Origin: Pyrenochaeta sp. MPI-SDFR-AT-0127 | Taxonomy: Eukaryota; Ascomycota; Dothideomycetes; Pleosporales; Cucurbitariaceae | DNA: 64,000 nt | Assembly: GCA_020747015.1 (NCBI GenBank) | Contig: JAGTJM010000059.1 | Coordinates: forward strand, 146,836 to 210,835 | Direction: 5' to 3' | Part shown: one piece after another, positions 45,895 through 57,846 of the stretch | Layout of the letters: each line of letters opens with the position of its first letter | Position numbering within the stretch: the first letter of the stretch is position 1 | Notes under the pieces: generated by a model | Told to the model about the DNA's origin: nothing | Database searches by the model: none | What the model saw: the letters and a program-made list of their open reading frames with translations, nothing else | Program-made: the position numbers and the translations under genes

Positions 45895-48884
45895 CTAAGA
45901 AGAGTTTTGCTCAATACCGATACCGCCGGTAGTAGTGGTAAGATCCTGTTTCGTAGTGGGCGCCGCGATGTGTACGGGTTCGTCGATGGTAGATATATTT
46001 GCGCTTGGAAGTGCACTGCTTTGAGGTGACGCAGTGGAACTAGTGAGTCCGGGTGTCGGTGGTGCATCGTCACGAGGCATCGTGGGAGAGTCGATGCGTT
46101 CATAGCGGTACATTTTCTTCTCAACCTTGAGAACTGTTAGTTACATTACAGAGACTGGTAATAGCAGGTTCCGACTTACTGAAACAATCTGCTTCCCTGA
46201 GATGATCTTCTTTGCTTTCTCCAGCTCAGGCTTCAGAGCAGCGACGAAGGTTTCATAATCATCGCGACTCAGAGTCTCAAGCAACTTTTGGATAACGTAG
46301 TTGCCATATCCGTCCTTGAGCAAGTTCAACAGGTTGGTCTCGCCACGATCATTCTTTGCGATCACTGTCGACACAAGCTCAAGGCGTTGTTGGTCATTAC
46401 CGCATACCAAGCAACGTTCGACCACATTGCTGGCGAATTTGTGCTTCGAGAACATAAGGAATTGCGCCCTAATGAGGGAGACGATCTTTGCACGGTCCTC
46501 GGGTAAGCCATGCTCAATGACATGCTGTGTGACGTAGTTGCCGTACGAGTCCGTAATCAGCTTTGGGCCCTCGGCGTGTAGCTCTGTCAATATGAACCTC
46601 CGTTGAGGCTCTTGGACTTTCTCTAAAAGTCGCTGGATCACACGACATCCATATGAGTTTACCGAAAGCGAGCCCACTTGACCTCTGAAGGCCTCAACGA
46701 TGTTTTGAATATGTTCCATTGGAACTCGATCGATGACCTTCTGAATGACATGATTGCCATTCTGGTCTTTCACGGTCTTCAAAACGTCTTTTTCAAGCTC
46801 TTTCACCATGAGAGCTTGCTGATCAGTGAGAACATGCTCAAGAGCCTGGTAAAGTCAGCTCATGAACAAGAGGATGCGACGAAAACAACTTACCTTTTGA
46901 ACGACACGGCAAGCATACATCTGGTTTGCCAAGGCCAACACGTGTCCCTTCATCTTTCCAGCAAGGAGCTTTTTCTGCGTCTGGTCACCGTGCTCGAAGA
47001 ACTTTTGGATGACATAGTTGCCAAAAACATCCTGCATTAGTGGTAGCGCATCACCGACAAGCTCATTGAAGATTCGTTCCTTGACTTCGCTGTTGGCCGT
47101 TTCGAGCTTCTGCTGAATGAAGCGGGAACCATGCTGGTCTCCGGCAAACTCGACTACATGGCCATAGATATCAGGAAGCTCCCATCGCTTGCTTTGCTTT
47201 TGCTCCCTCTTGAAGTTTGCCAATGTATCGCTCATAGCACCCAATCCATCGCTCGCTTGCTGCTCCCGAGGGCCACGAGGTGGCTGTTGGACTGGCATCA
47301 TGGGTGCCATCGGGGCCATGGCCATGTGGGGAGGTATTGCTGTTAATTGCATGCCATTGGGGATCGCAAATTGGTAGCCATAAGGATGTCGAAGTTGATT
47401 GGCAGGCAAAATATGCTGGTACTGTTGCTGATGGAGGTGGCTCGCAGGAATGTAATTTCGTCGTTCTTGTTGCTGGATCTGATAACCGGCCAACTTGTTC
47501 TGTAACTGTGCGATGTTGTTTGGGTGTGAGAGGGTTTGCTCGCTGCGATTAGGGTTAAGGTAATCGTATGTAGGTGGGGTGTGAAGATGGGAGTAGAATG
47601 GGCTTTGGCGAACACCTGTACCATTCGGCGCGCTTCGGCTGTTATCGAATTGAAATGATCTCAGTTGAACATTGGGGTCGCTGACCGTTCCATTGCCGTA
47701 GCTGTCGGGCGTGTACGTCCCTGCGGTCCTGAAGCTGCTATCATCGGTTCTGACAGGCAACTGTGCGTCTGGATAGCTGTCACGTGGGACATTGGTATCT
47801 TGTCCCGGCGTGAAAGATGGAGTAAAGCTATGGATGCTGAGTGAAGCTCTATGTGCCGCAATACGTGCATCCTGCTCCTGCTCAAGTGCAAGCCGACTGA
47901 GTGTTTGGAATGACTCGCTCTGAATCGAGCCGCTCCGTTCCTGAAAAGAGCGACCATTGGCAGCAGAGAACGATTGTGCCGGACGTGAGGCTGCTTGTGG
48001 AAATCTCGAGAAGGACTCAATAGTCTGACCATACTGGGCTGGTTCTGCACCATGCCGGGATGGAGGTAGGCTGCCGCTTCTTGATGGTGCACCACTTGAT
48101 GGGGCAAAATACTCGGAGTTTGCGACACTTCGACGGTCGTCGCTGGGAGAGTGCACTGATGTTGCATCCGGCCACGACGATACTCCTGTATCGGGACGCT
48201 GTTGGCCAGCTTCGGCTTGGCCGAAGCCGAAGTTTGCAAATCCAGTGTTTAGCGATTCAATCTGGCGCGAGGAGGTGAAATTCAGAGATGTGGGGTCGAG
48301 CAATGGCTTGACTGGCTTTGAGACGGGGCCTTGGCCCACTACTGATGTGCGCGAGACTGGGAAGAATGTGGAGGGGGAGGTATCCGTGTACTGCTGTGAT
48401 GGTTGCGCTTGTGCGATGGACCGCTTTCGTGCTGGTGACACACCAGAACTCCTGACATGGGGAATACTTCCGGATGAGGCGTCTCCCCATGCTGGGCGAC
48501 TTGGTCTCCACTCGGTCTCAGAGTTGGCGACGAGGGAGCCAGAGCCTGTCTTGCCCTCGGGAAGGTCGGCAGTGGCTCCTGCTAGAGCACTGTTCTCTGT
48601 GCGCGTGTCAGTCCGGGCAAAATCCCTTGCACTCCTCTGCTCCACCGGCGTACCTCTAGGTCGCGAGCTGTCCCGGGTAGCCGAGCCAAAGCCGAAGCCT
48701 ATCGGAGTGTTGTTCCATATGTTCTTTCCCCATGGTGACGAGTGCGAAGAGCGATCAGTGTCGGCGCTGTTGAGCGAAATTCCGTTTGTGAAGTCGCGCG
48801 ATCGAGTCTGTGAGGCGTTGCATTAGTATGCTTGTCCCGTCATATGCGGAAGGCACTACCCACATTGCTTGCCATGGCTGCCAT
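45895..48884 (-). CDS. Pumilio/PUF-family RNA-binding protein (Puf3-like)
   Basis: Four exons, 48884-48864 (21 nt), 48807-46894, 46845-46180 and 46125-45895, give 943 residues. The first 540 are disordered, Ser/Gln/Pro-rich. The PUM domain (about 550-870) has eight repeats whose base-contact residues I read as SR..Q, NY..Q, CR..Q, NH..Q, CR..Q, NY..Q, SN..E, NY..Q for repeats 1-8. This is the Pumilio1/Puf3 set, which by the PUF code predicts binding to UGUAUAUA (R8 to R1). Such proteins bind 3' UTRs and bring in Ccr4-Not to repress or destabilise mRNA; yeast Puf3 controls mitochondrial mRNAs. The C-terminal exon after GKQIVS is a low-complexity tail. The exon 1 donor is GTGGGT, chosen because it alone keeps frame. 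A second ATG lies three codons in. Confidence 0.93.
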
Positions 48885-51800
48885 AGTACGACTGTGAACA
48901 CCAGACGCAGAGTGCATGTACACGGGACGGATGTGACGCTATTAGGGTACGGAGATTAGGCGGCAAGGAATGTTCCGGTAAAGAGCAGGGCGGGGGCGGC
49001 TTATGCGTGCTTGAATAGCGGACTAGGCTCAGGCGTCAGCAGGCGGCGTAGAGCAGTGGTTGAGGGCAGCGTGGGGCGTTTGAGCACGACTTACCTACGA
49101 TTACAGCCGATCTAGTGAGGGACTATGAAGAGAATATACGAAGAATGTGTGTACAAAGGACGCGACGGCGAGCAAAGGGAGTGTGCTGCCTAGGGTGTCC
49201 TGAGGGAGGGAGCGCGGGTTGATATGTGCAGGTCCGCGAGCGCCCTTGGGTCTGTGTAAGGCAGGATGGCAGCTCTAACCACTGTGCATGCTAAACTCGA
49301 AGCGATGGTCTTGCGCGCCAGGCGGGGAACGCATCAGGGTAGACGTCGATTCTCCAGCGGGGATGCAAGGGCGGAGCAGCTGGAATATTGCGGAATGCAG
49401 CGTCGTGGTTGGGTATATCTTGTGCGCGGCGTGGGCGGGGCTGCGTTGGCTGTGGGCGGTAGAGGGAGGACTCGAGATAGCGGGCGCAGGACACAGACGG
49501 GGAGGGGGGCTAATGCTTTGGCCCTTGGCGAGAGGGTTGCGAGAGCGGAATATTGCGAGAGGGAGAGCTGTGGGGGAGCAGCGACGTCAAGTGCTGATGA
49601 GTATGTCGCGGGCCCTGGCGAGGATGCGATCGGCAGCTAAAGTCTGGCGTCCGCTGCTGGGGGAGCACGCTAAGCATCAAGGTTGCACCTCAAATGTCCG
49701 CGGCTTTTTGGCACGGTGCTTGCCGTCGACAGGCGAGTCTTGGGCCTTTGTAAGCTGTCTGCTGCAGACTGGCAAGCTTTAAAGGACGACAGCTCGAGGG
49801 CGCGATTCGCTTCTCTGCTTCTCGAGCCGGCTGTATTGCGCTCGCTTGGGCCAAGGCCAACTCAGGCACTGATGCGGCAACGCAATCCGGCGATCTCTTG
49901 GACGCGAGGTGGAGATGGGAGCAGACGTGAGACATGAGCCCTCGCATGGACAGGAGACGCTCAGGATTATGTACGGGCGAAGCGTTTCACGAGGGTCCTG
50001 CCGGCATGCCGCCCGCTTCGTCCTCTACGCCTGGCCCCTGGGAAGAAGGCTCCAGGCTCCAGGCTGCGCAAGCCTCTGTGCTTCTCAAGCTTCTGCAGCA
50101 TTGCCCCCTCTTCATCAGACGGCACCAGCCAACCCACCTTGACCATGTGTTGCGGCTGTGAATCGCATCAGGAAGGCCAATGGCGTGTGGCTGCTAGGCT
50201 AGAGTCAAGGGCGTCACTCGTCGAGCCATGGAAGCTCTCCAGACAACCGACCTCGCTGCAACCCTGCTTCGATCCATTCAAAGTGACTGCTTGGGGAGTA
50301 CGACAGGGTCTACAGCGCCACGGAAACGCAAGAGCGCACACGTAGTGAGATCAATGGCAGAGAAAACACCTTCACCAGATCGAGAGGCTCGACCATCCTC
50401 GCGAGCGTTGCTCGCTGGCGGTGGGCACCCTGCGATTACAAGGCCTCATGAGCTGCACGTCTGCGTTGCGAGGCTGTTGCTCGGATCTGGGACAGCCACA
50501 GCGAAGTGGGACAGCACATGGTGTTCACACCTGTGCTGCGCTGGCACTCTCTAAGCAGAGCACACTGCTGTGCTTCACCGGCGAGCATCACTGGGAGAGC
50601 CACACTTCTCCGAACAAGTCGCTCTTGGTTGGAACCCTGGGTCTCTTGCATATTCACCGCTCTCTTCGCTAGAAGCTGAGTCGGTGGTGGTACAAAGCCC
50701 AGCCCATAGATGAGTGGTGGAAGCATCTTGGCTTCGCGATGCAGACGTTTGACGTGTGTCCAAAAGCGCTTCTGGAATAGCTGGGATGCAACAGCCTCAG
50801 GAGTCAACTTGTCACACCTTACGGGGCTTGCACTTGGCGTCAAGGCATCAAACGTCCCGAGGTCTCAAACGTATGGCCAAGCGAGGGCAGATGTTTGAAG
50901 GTTTCGGGGCATTTGGACCACTGAGGCGAGTAGGAGCGCCCAAGTGCCGGCCTGGCTGCATCCGTGGGATTTGTCGGCCATGTACTATGGTATGTCGCGT
51001 GGTGCTGACAGACGGCAGCAATGCACTAGTGAAGGAAGTTGGCCATGCCAGCGAGCCTCAGGCCAGAGCAGAGAGGCCTGCACATTGTTTGAGTCGCAAG
51101 TGCACATGGCAGGCCCTGTTCCCGCCGCCCAGCACGACTCGAGGACGCTCTGGAATGTTGTTGCTAGCCCAACGCGCGATGCTGTGCCATGTCCAGCGCT
51201 CGTCGAGCATTATCCCACCATGCTCGGCTCTGCACACTTGCCGTTCGTCTCAGCCTTGTTGTCAATTCCAGGACGACCGCGCTGTCTCCGTGGAGCCCAA
51301 ACGCCGTCTGTCTCGTCGCAGGAAGCCTCGTCAATGTGCTCCCAGATTGCACGGGCGGTATATAGTCTGGGGAAGCTACCTCATTCGGACGCTGCGTGCT
51401 GGTTCGCGACCAACAAGAGAGACGTCGACAATTTGGCTAATTCTAACCCCCGTCATTCATTATTACCGTCCCCTGCACACTGAAGCCAGAGTTCCGCACC
51501 CAGGCGGCTCGTCCGTTCCTTCGCTCGCGCCGCTCTGTTGGCGTGGCTGTGTGCTTGCCTCCTCCTGAAGGAAACGTCCCAGTAGCAGGACGCTGTCGCC
51601 CCCCCCCTCTGACCTCTCACCTGGTAGTGCTGAGGAAAGCGCAGGCGCGTACTGATCCAAAATAAGCAGCGAGAGGATGAGCGCCTGCCGTCATAATATT
51701 GCGACCGACACACTAGGACTAGCGCAAGTGCCCTTTTGGCCTAGCAGCAAGGTGGGCGCGTTGGTATCGCCCCTCTGATTGGCTGGCGGTGGATGTACCT

Positions 51801-52250
51801 TGATCGTTCCTGCATCGGGACTGACGAGGCTGTTTGTCCCTGCGCCATTGATCAAAACCTAACGGCGCTGCTCTTGTTCAACCTCCTTGCTCACCTTCTT
51901 CACGGTCCCGCCCATTGTCAACATTCTTCCCTTGCGGATCATCGCTTCACTCTTTCAGCGATATTCGTGTACGCTCTTTCCGGCTTGTTTCTCTCGTTGT
52001 CTATTTGCCACGCCCCGCAACAACGGTGCTCCTCAAGGTGAGTGTCCCCGTCTCCACCGCATTGTCACATTCCGCCGAGCGCACGCACTCAACACCACAC
52101 ACGACCACCACAACACGGCTTTACTATGTCTGCTAACACTATCGCAGCCACTACACTCATTAATAAATACTCTTACTCTCCAACTCTGGGTTATCTGGAC
52201 GCCACCGACACGCCGTAACGACTACATACACACACCAAATATAGCCAATC
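48885..52250. other. GC-rich gene-free interval of about 3.4 kb
   Basis: It lies between the Puf start (-) and the small membrane protein start (+), so it contains both promoters. The middle (49,000-51,700) is GC-rich and full of overlapping open frames in several phases with no recognisable motif. Near the right end a probable 5' leader intron of the next gene is visible at 52038-52147. Confidence 0.5.
52038..52147 (+). other. Probable 5' leader intron of the small membrane protein gene
   Basis: A strong donor (AAG/GTGAGT) is followed by a CTAAC branch-type motif close to the acceptor (ATCGCAG) about 100 bases upstream of the start codon. The flanking DNA has no coding frame, so the intron would be in the leader. 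Confidence 0.45.
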
Positions 52251-52784
52251 ATGATGAACATTAAGCACCTCACTGCCCGCGACAATGGTCTCAACAACAC
52301 CCACATTGCGCTTCTCATCTCTCTGTTGATGCTCGTCCTACTTGGATTGGTACTCATTGGAGCCCTCTTGTTCCTTCGAAACATACGCAGGGCGCGAAAG
52401 CAGGCCGAGGCAGATGCACAGCTTCCCTTGTACGAGAAGCGACAGTCAAATCACAGCCGCCTCACCATTACCGCAATGCCATACAAAGGCCGCGAGTCTG
52501 TTGTTGTCTACTCGGAAAAGCAGAACCTCATGAGCCCCACAGCCAGCCCTCCCACCAGCCCGGTCCCCGAGATTCGCATCACATTCCCCGATGAGGTCGA
52601 CGAGTCTGGCAAGCGACAGTCCGGCCGTGTTGTCGTGGTCCGCGTTGGCGAGCACAGTGTTGGACTCGAGCCCGTGAACGAGGATCTACCTCCATATCAG
52701 CGCGACGCATCAGACCGCTTCGACTCGCTCGACCTCGACCGCATCGGAGGCTTGAAGGAGAAGGACAGCAAGTATTATTCTTGA
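52251..52784 (+). CDS. Small single-pass membrane protein with PPxY motif
   Basis: A single exon of 177 residues. A short polar N terminus is followed by one strong hydrophobic segment (about 17-42: HIALLISLLMLVLLGLVLIG, continuing ALLFL), then a basic stop-transfer sequence (RNIRRARK). That suggests an N-out, C-in type III topology. The tail has PLYEKRQS, a Pro/Ser-rich part (SPTASPPTSPVPE) and DLPPYQRD near 152-159; PPxY is the docking motif for Rsp5/Nedd4 WW domains, so it could be an ubiquitin-ligase adaptor or a cargo. I do not recognise the family, though single-pass fungal proteins of this layout are common in Pezizomycotina. ATGATG at the start gives a choice of two adjacent codons. 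Confidence 0.75.
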   Translation: MMNIKHLTARDNGLNNTHIALLISLLMLVLLGLVLIGALLFLRNIRRARKQAEADAQLPLYEKRQSNHSRLTITAMPYKGRESVVVYSEKQNLMSPTASPPTSPVPEIRITFPDEVDESGKRQSGRVVVVRVGEHSVGLEPVNEDLPPYQRDASDRFDSLDLDRIGGLKEKDSKYYS

Positions 52785-53524
52785 GTACAAACCTTCACAC
52801 TTGCCAATGCCCGGTCGGGCCGCAACGAACCGCCCGGCGCCCGGGCTCTACAGCCATTTGGCTATGATCGATTACCCTGATGACCGCTATACCGCGCTGA
52901 TCGTCAGCCTTCTACCCTGCCCAGGCTTTGGACAGCCGGCGGGGAACCACTTGTATATTCTCGGAGATGATTGGCCATCTATATACCCATTGATGTCTGG
53001 CCATCTCTCCTCGAGGTTATGTCCTCTTACATAACTTATTCCCTAATGTATTCTATGCCTCTCCAGCGACTGTATCTGCACAGCAAGGGCCAATACACAA
53101 TTTGTCAAGACCGCTCAATGCTTATTTCTTGTTGTGATGTGTGAATGCATGAACGTTCCATGTTCGGTACCAATCGATGGCGTGTGCGAATGTGACACCC
53201 TTGCATGCGACATCAACATGGCTTATGAATTTTGATGTCTGAAATCAAGAGCTCGATCAAGCTTTAGGCCAATCTCAAGACTGACTCAATCGCATTGTGG
53301 GAGCACCTCAATGGTTCATTCATAGCATCGGCGGTCTCGGCGAAACCTTGATCCCTTGCCCATTGCTTTGCGCCCAGCTCCCCTCTTCCGTAAACTCCGC
53401 AACTTTTGGTTCTCCATGGGTTCTTTCACTCCTTAAGACCCATTGAGCCTTCTGCCAATTCTTGCGCATATTCGGTCGGCCATAACTACATTTCCAACAG
53501 GCCATATTGCCCCTTTCTCCCATC
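52785..53524. other. Intergenic region
   Basis: 3' flank of the small membrane protein gene and promoter of the Gpi13 gene. Small frames here have no recognised content. Confidence 0.55.
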
Positions 53525-56500
53525 ATGGAGACTGGCGAGGTCTTCACTCCGCTCTCTGAGATCACCGGCCAAGCCGGGAGAGGGAAGGTCGAGCAGCCGC
53601 GTCCAGAGCCACGACAGCAACCGGCGACCAAGGCAGACCCGGATAAGGCAAAGAAGATTGGTCAGGTGCATTTCAAAGCTGCGCATGGTATTGTTGTTGC
53701 ATTCTTCACACTCATATTGTATGTTTAGCATCTTGAAAATTATCTCCGCAGAGTAACACATCATCCGCCAACTTAACGACTGACGCTATATCCCAGAATA
53801 CTACACGCTCTCGGGATATACCTTTTCACCAGCGGCTTTCTCCTTACACGATTAGTCCTTGATCACAAATCCGAATGCGCCATTCCCCCGATAGACTCTG
53901 CAAAGTCTTATACAGCGGGCGATGCGCAGAAGGGGTGCTGGCATCCCAAAACCTTTGACAAGGCGATTGTGGTTATTGTTGACGCGCTGAGATATGATTT
54001 CACGATTCCGTTTGATGCACAGTTCCAGCCGACCGATCTGTCGGCTGCTGCTGCCAACCCAGCGCAGGCGCCCCCCGCTGCTCCACGCCATTTCCATAAC
54101 GCGATTCCAGTCCTATACGAGACTGCAATGAATCAGCCGAACAACGCATTCCTCCTGCCTTTCATTGCAGATCCGCCAACGACTACGCTACAACGATTGA
54201 AGGGGCTCACAACCGGTACCCTGCCTACATTCATTGATGCTGGGAGCAATTTTGCAGGTACAGCGATTGACGAAGATAACCTGGTTGCGCAATTGAAGAA
54301 CGCTAGCAAGCGGATAGTACATCTAGGTGACGACACATGGCATGCGCTCTTCCCGGACTACTTTGAACCGAACCTTACCCATGCCTACGATTCGTTCAAC
54401 GTCTGGGACTTGCACACAGTGGACAATGGGGTCACAGAGCATATTTTCCCGCTTTTGACGGTCGCGAACACGAGCAAGTGGGACGTTATTTTCGGGCATT
54501 ATCTCGGTGTGGATCATGCAGGACACCGTTATGGCCCAGACCATCCAGCTATGACAGCGAAGTTGAACCAAATGGACGAGGTTTTTCGTCGTATGATCAA
54601 AGAGCTCGACAATAATACGCTGCTCGTGGTCATGGGCGACCACGGCATGGATTCGAAGGGTGACCACGGCGGAGAATCCGATGACGAGATCCAGGCTGCA
54701 CTCTGGATGTACTCGAAGAAAGGAGTTTTTGGTCGAAGTGATGCAACTTATGTTACGCCTCCTTCGAATGCGAAAGTTCGCCCAATTGCGCAGATCGATC
54801 TTGTCCCGACACTCTCTCTACTGTTGGGTATGCCGATACCATTCAACAATCTTGGCAAGCCGATTGAAGAAGCTTTCGTTGGTTCCAAAGGGACCGGGTT
54901 TGAAAATCTGGCAGCCGTCAACCGCCTGACAGCTGCGCAAATTCACCGCTACCAGCACGAGTACGCAAAGGCTCGCGGTCTGGATGAGAGTGCTAGATCT
55001 ACCTCTTTGGCATTGTGGGCGACTGCGAATGATGCTTGGAGCTCGCTCGGAGCTAAAGCTACCAGCAAACAGCTGAAGGATGTCTATGAAGCATTCGCTG
55101 CCTACCAAAGAGATACGCTAAGCATTTGCCGCGACCTATGGGCCAGGTTCGACGTCCCCAGGATGCTCAGCGGTGTCACAATCCTCGCGTCTAGCCTTGT
55201 AGTGCTCGCTCTCTATGCTCGAGTACTACACGGAGATCGTTCTGAAGTCACTCCCGTGTTTTTCACCCGTGGTGCTGTTGGGATCGTTTTTGGAGTGTTG
55301 TTCGGTTTCGGTGCTTCATTTTTACTCCCAAATGAACCCAAGGAGCACGTTATCATCCTCTCATCAGCTATAAACGGGGTCATTGGAGCTGCCTCCACCT
55401 TCATCTCGCTCCGCTATCGCCTGATGTCTCCTATCCCGAACAACATCTGGGGCTGGACAAGCGCCATTGTCACCATCGCGCTCTCCGCAGGGTTTGCGGC
55501 AAACTCTTTTACCATTTGGGAAGATGAAATCCTCCTTCACTTTTTGACTACATTTGGTGTTCTGGCTGTCATTTCTTCGTTCCGACAGAAGCGCGTTGCG
55601 GACCGCACCTTGGGCATCTATCATTCCGTCTTGTTCATTGTTCTTTTGAGACTTGCAAGCTTTTCAAGACTCTGTAGGGAGGAGCAAATGCCGTACTGTA
55701 AGTCTACCTACTACGCGTCAGCTCTTTCTACGACCTCGTCGCCTTGGCAGCTCATCATTCCTGCTATCGCTGCTCTTCTCATTCCAACCTTCCTCAAAAG
55801 TTACTACGAAGGCACAAAGAGTTATCAGCACAACGCGACCCTTTGGATAGGTATTGCATTACGATTCGGCCTTATGCTGTCAGCTGCTTACTGGGCTCTT
55901 GACGCTGCTGATGATGGTGACTGGTACCCGGATTGGACAAACATATTACGCATCACAAAACGTCTAGTCGCACAAATCGTCCTTGCAATCAGTCTTGCGT
56001 TTGGCTACTCAATCTACAACTGGTCGAAACCATTGCTCAATATCATTATCAATGAGTCCACAGATGAAGTCGGCGCGCCAAAAGAAGCCATCACCATCCT
56101 TGGTTACGCCAACGTCCACGGTTCGAGGTATGCGTTGCTGGTAACAATCTGGTACCTTGCCATAGCTGTACTACAGAAACCAATGGGTGCCGGGGCGATC
56201 GGCATCTTGGTCTGGCAGCTCTTCTCTCTCTTCGAGATCATTGACACGAACAACCTCCGCCATTCATCTATCGGCCCGGTCGTTCTCGGTCTTTTGGGCT
56301 CTTTCCACTTCTTCAAGACAGGACACCAGGCTACACTTGCGAGTATACAATGGGAATCCGCATTCATTCCCCTCGCGAAAATTCGGTATCCCTGGACGCC
56401 CGTTATCGTCATTCTGAACACCTTTGGCGCACAAATTCTTTGTGCTGTGGCCGTCCCCGCCTTAGTATTATGGAAGGTGAAGCCTCAAAAGAAGGGTCTT

Positions 56501-56743
56501 TTGGGCATGTTGGCCAAAGCTATCGCTACCCATATTCTGTTTTACGCGACAATCAATCTCGCAACAACAATGTGGGCAGGGCATCTGAGGAGGCATTTGA
56601 TGCTGTATCGCATCTTCAGTCCCAGATTTATGCTTGGGGCGGTTGTATTGATTGTTGTTGACATTGTGTCGATATTTGTCGGATTATGGGGTGCGAGAAT
56701 GAGTATCCTGAGTGTTGCAGAGGTCTTTGGGTTTGGCGCGTGA
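53525..56743 (+). CDS. GPI13: GPI ethanolamine phosphate transferase 3 (Gpi13/PIG-O)
   Basis: Two exons, 53525-53718 and 53797-56743, give 1046 residues. The first membrane segment crosses the junction (about 50-85: VVAFFTLILILHALGIYLF). A lumenal alkaline-phosphatase-like catalytic domain follows, with VVIVDALRYDF (metal-binding Asp127), PPTTTLQRLKGLTTGTLPTF near 192-210, VDHAGHRYGP near 303-312 and GDHGMDSKGDHGG near 345-357. The second half has about twelve or more membrane segments. The enzyme adds ethanolamine phosphate to the third mannose of the GPI precursor in the ER, the bridge later joined to proteins, and in yeast works with Gpi11; it is essential. The CREEQMPYC motif and length match PIG-O rather than Mcd4 or Gpi7. 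Confidence 0.95.
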
Positions 56744-57846
56744 TGATACGAGAACAAGTGGACACTTGGGTTGGGTACTGAGGTTTGACATCGCATTTCC
56801 GTCCATCGACACCATTTCATTATTATATAGCATCGCATCGCATAAGACGTACACCTAAGGTGTGCCATAATAAAAAGCATCATAGCTTTTTCATTCCCAT
56901 TTCCCTTTGGTCTCGTCCGTTTGCTTCCCCTCCCGTCACCTCGCCACAGTCCCTCTTGCCCATACATGTGAATTTCGACCACCTCCGGCCCGTCAACCCC
57001 ACTCCACCCTCCGTTCGTCTCTCATTTAGATGGACAACGCTGGACCGCTCATTGCAGCAAGTCAGTAGTGTCTAGGTAAAGAAGCCCTCCGGAGCGACTA
57101 TATCTCTATGATGAATATGAACCCCCCTTCCCTTCTTTCTACACCAACACACACACACAAACGCACACACAGACAGTACCCTTGGTCTTTTCACTATTCG
57201 TCTTGGCTGGGTTGCAGCGTGAGCGTTACTCACTTAGCTTGCGGACGTGGGAGCAACCCTCCACTACTACAAGTTGATCGATTCGCGATTGGAGCATACA
57301 GAACGCCCGGCAAGGGTAGCCAGCGGGGACGATCTACACTACGGTACGCATATTGAAGCAGAGGTGGGGGATGTGTTGAAAAAATTAGGCGGGAAGGAAA
57401 AGGCAGAATAGAGGCAAAGGCGCTCTGCTAAGAACTCGGAGGACGATGTTGCTGATGGATATTCCATTCACCTCATAACCGATGTGCGATACACTTCTCA
57501 CAGTCAACTACAAAAGTTACTCTGTGCCATCTAGCAACGTTTTATAGCAACATGTTTGACTTTACTCTTTTCAAAGGACTGACGGGGTGAACAGGTCCCA
57601 CTAAAGACGCCAGCCTGCTCTGGATTGGAAGCAAGCTGCAGATAGTCCTAGTTTCGCCTGGAAGCAGCTGAAGTGCATCAAAGTTCATCTACCGACTACA
57701 CCTCTTCGACATAAAATAGCACTAACCACGTCTAGACAACTATTTAAGGAAGGCCTATATACCTAGCCATGGCCGTCCGACACCAATACTTGAACATAAA
57801 ATTCTCCACAAAGTTTAAGAGACCGATTTCAACATAGGCTTTCCCA
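56744..57846. other. Gene-free region
   Basis: 3' flank of Gpi13, then DNA with short AC-rich stretches (57,150-57,170) and no recognised gene. Confidence 0.55.

Noticed and set aside
50756..51568. 270-codon plus-strand frame, with a 179-codon frame overlapping it in another phase
   Set aside because: Arg/Cys/Ser-rich composition as expected of GC-rich non-coding DNA, no motif, and the overlapping frame is just as good.
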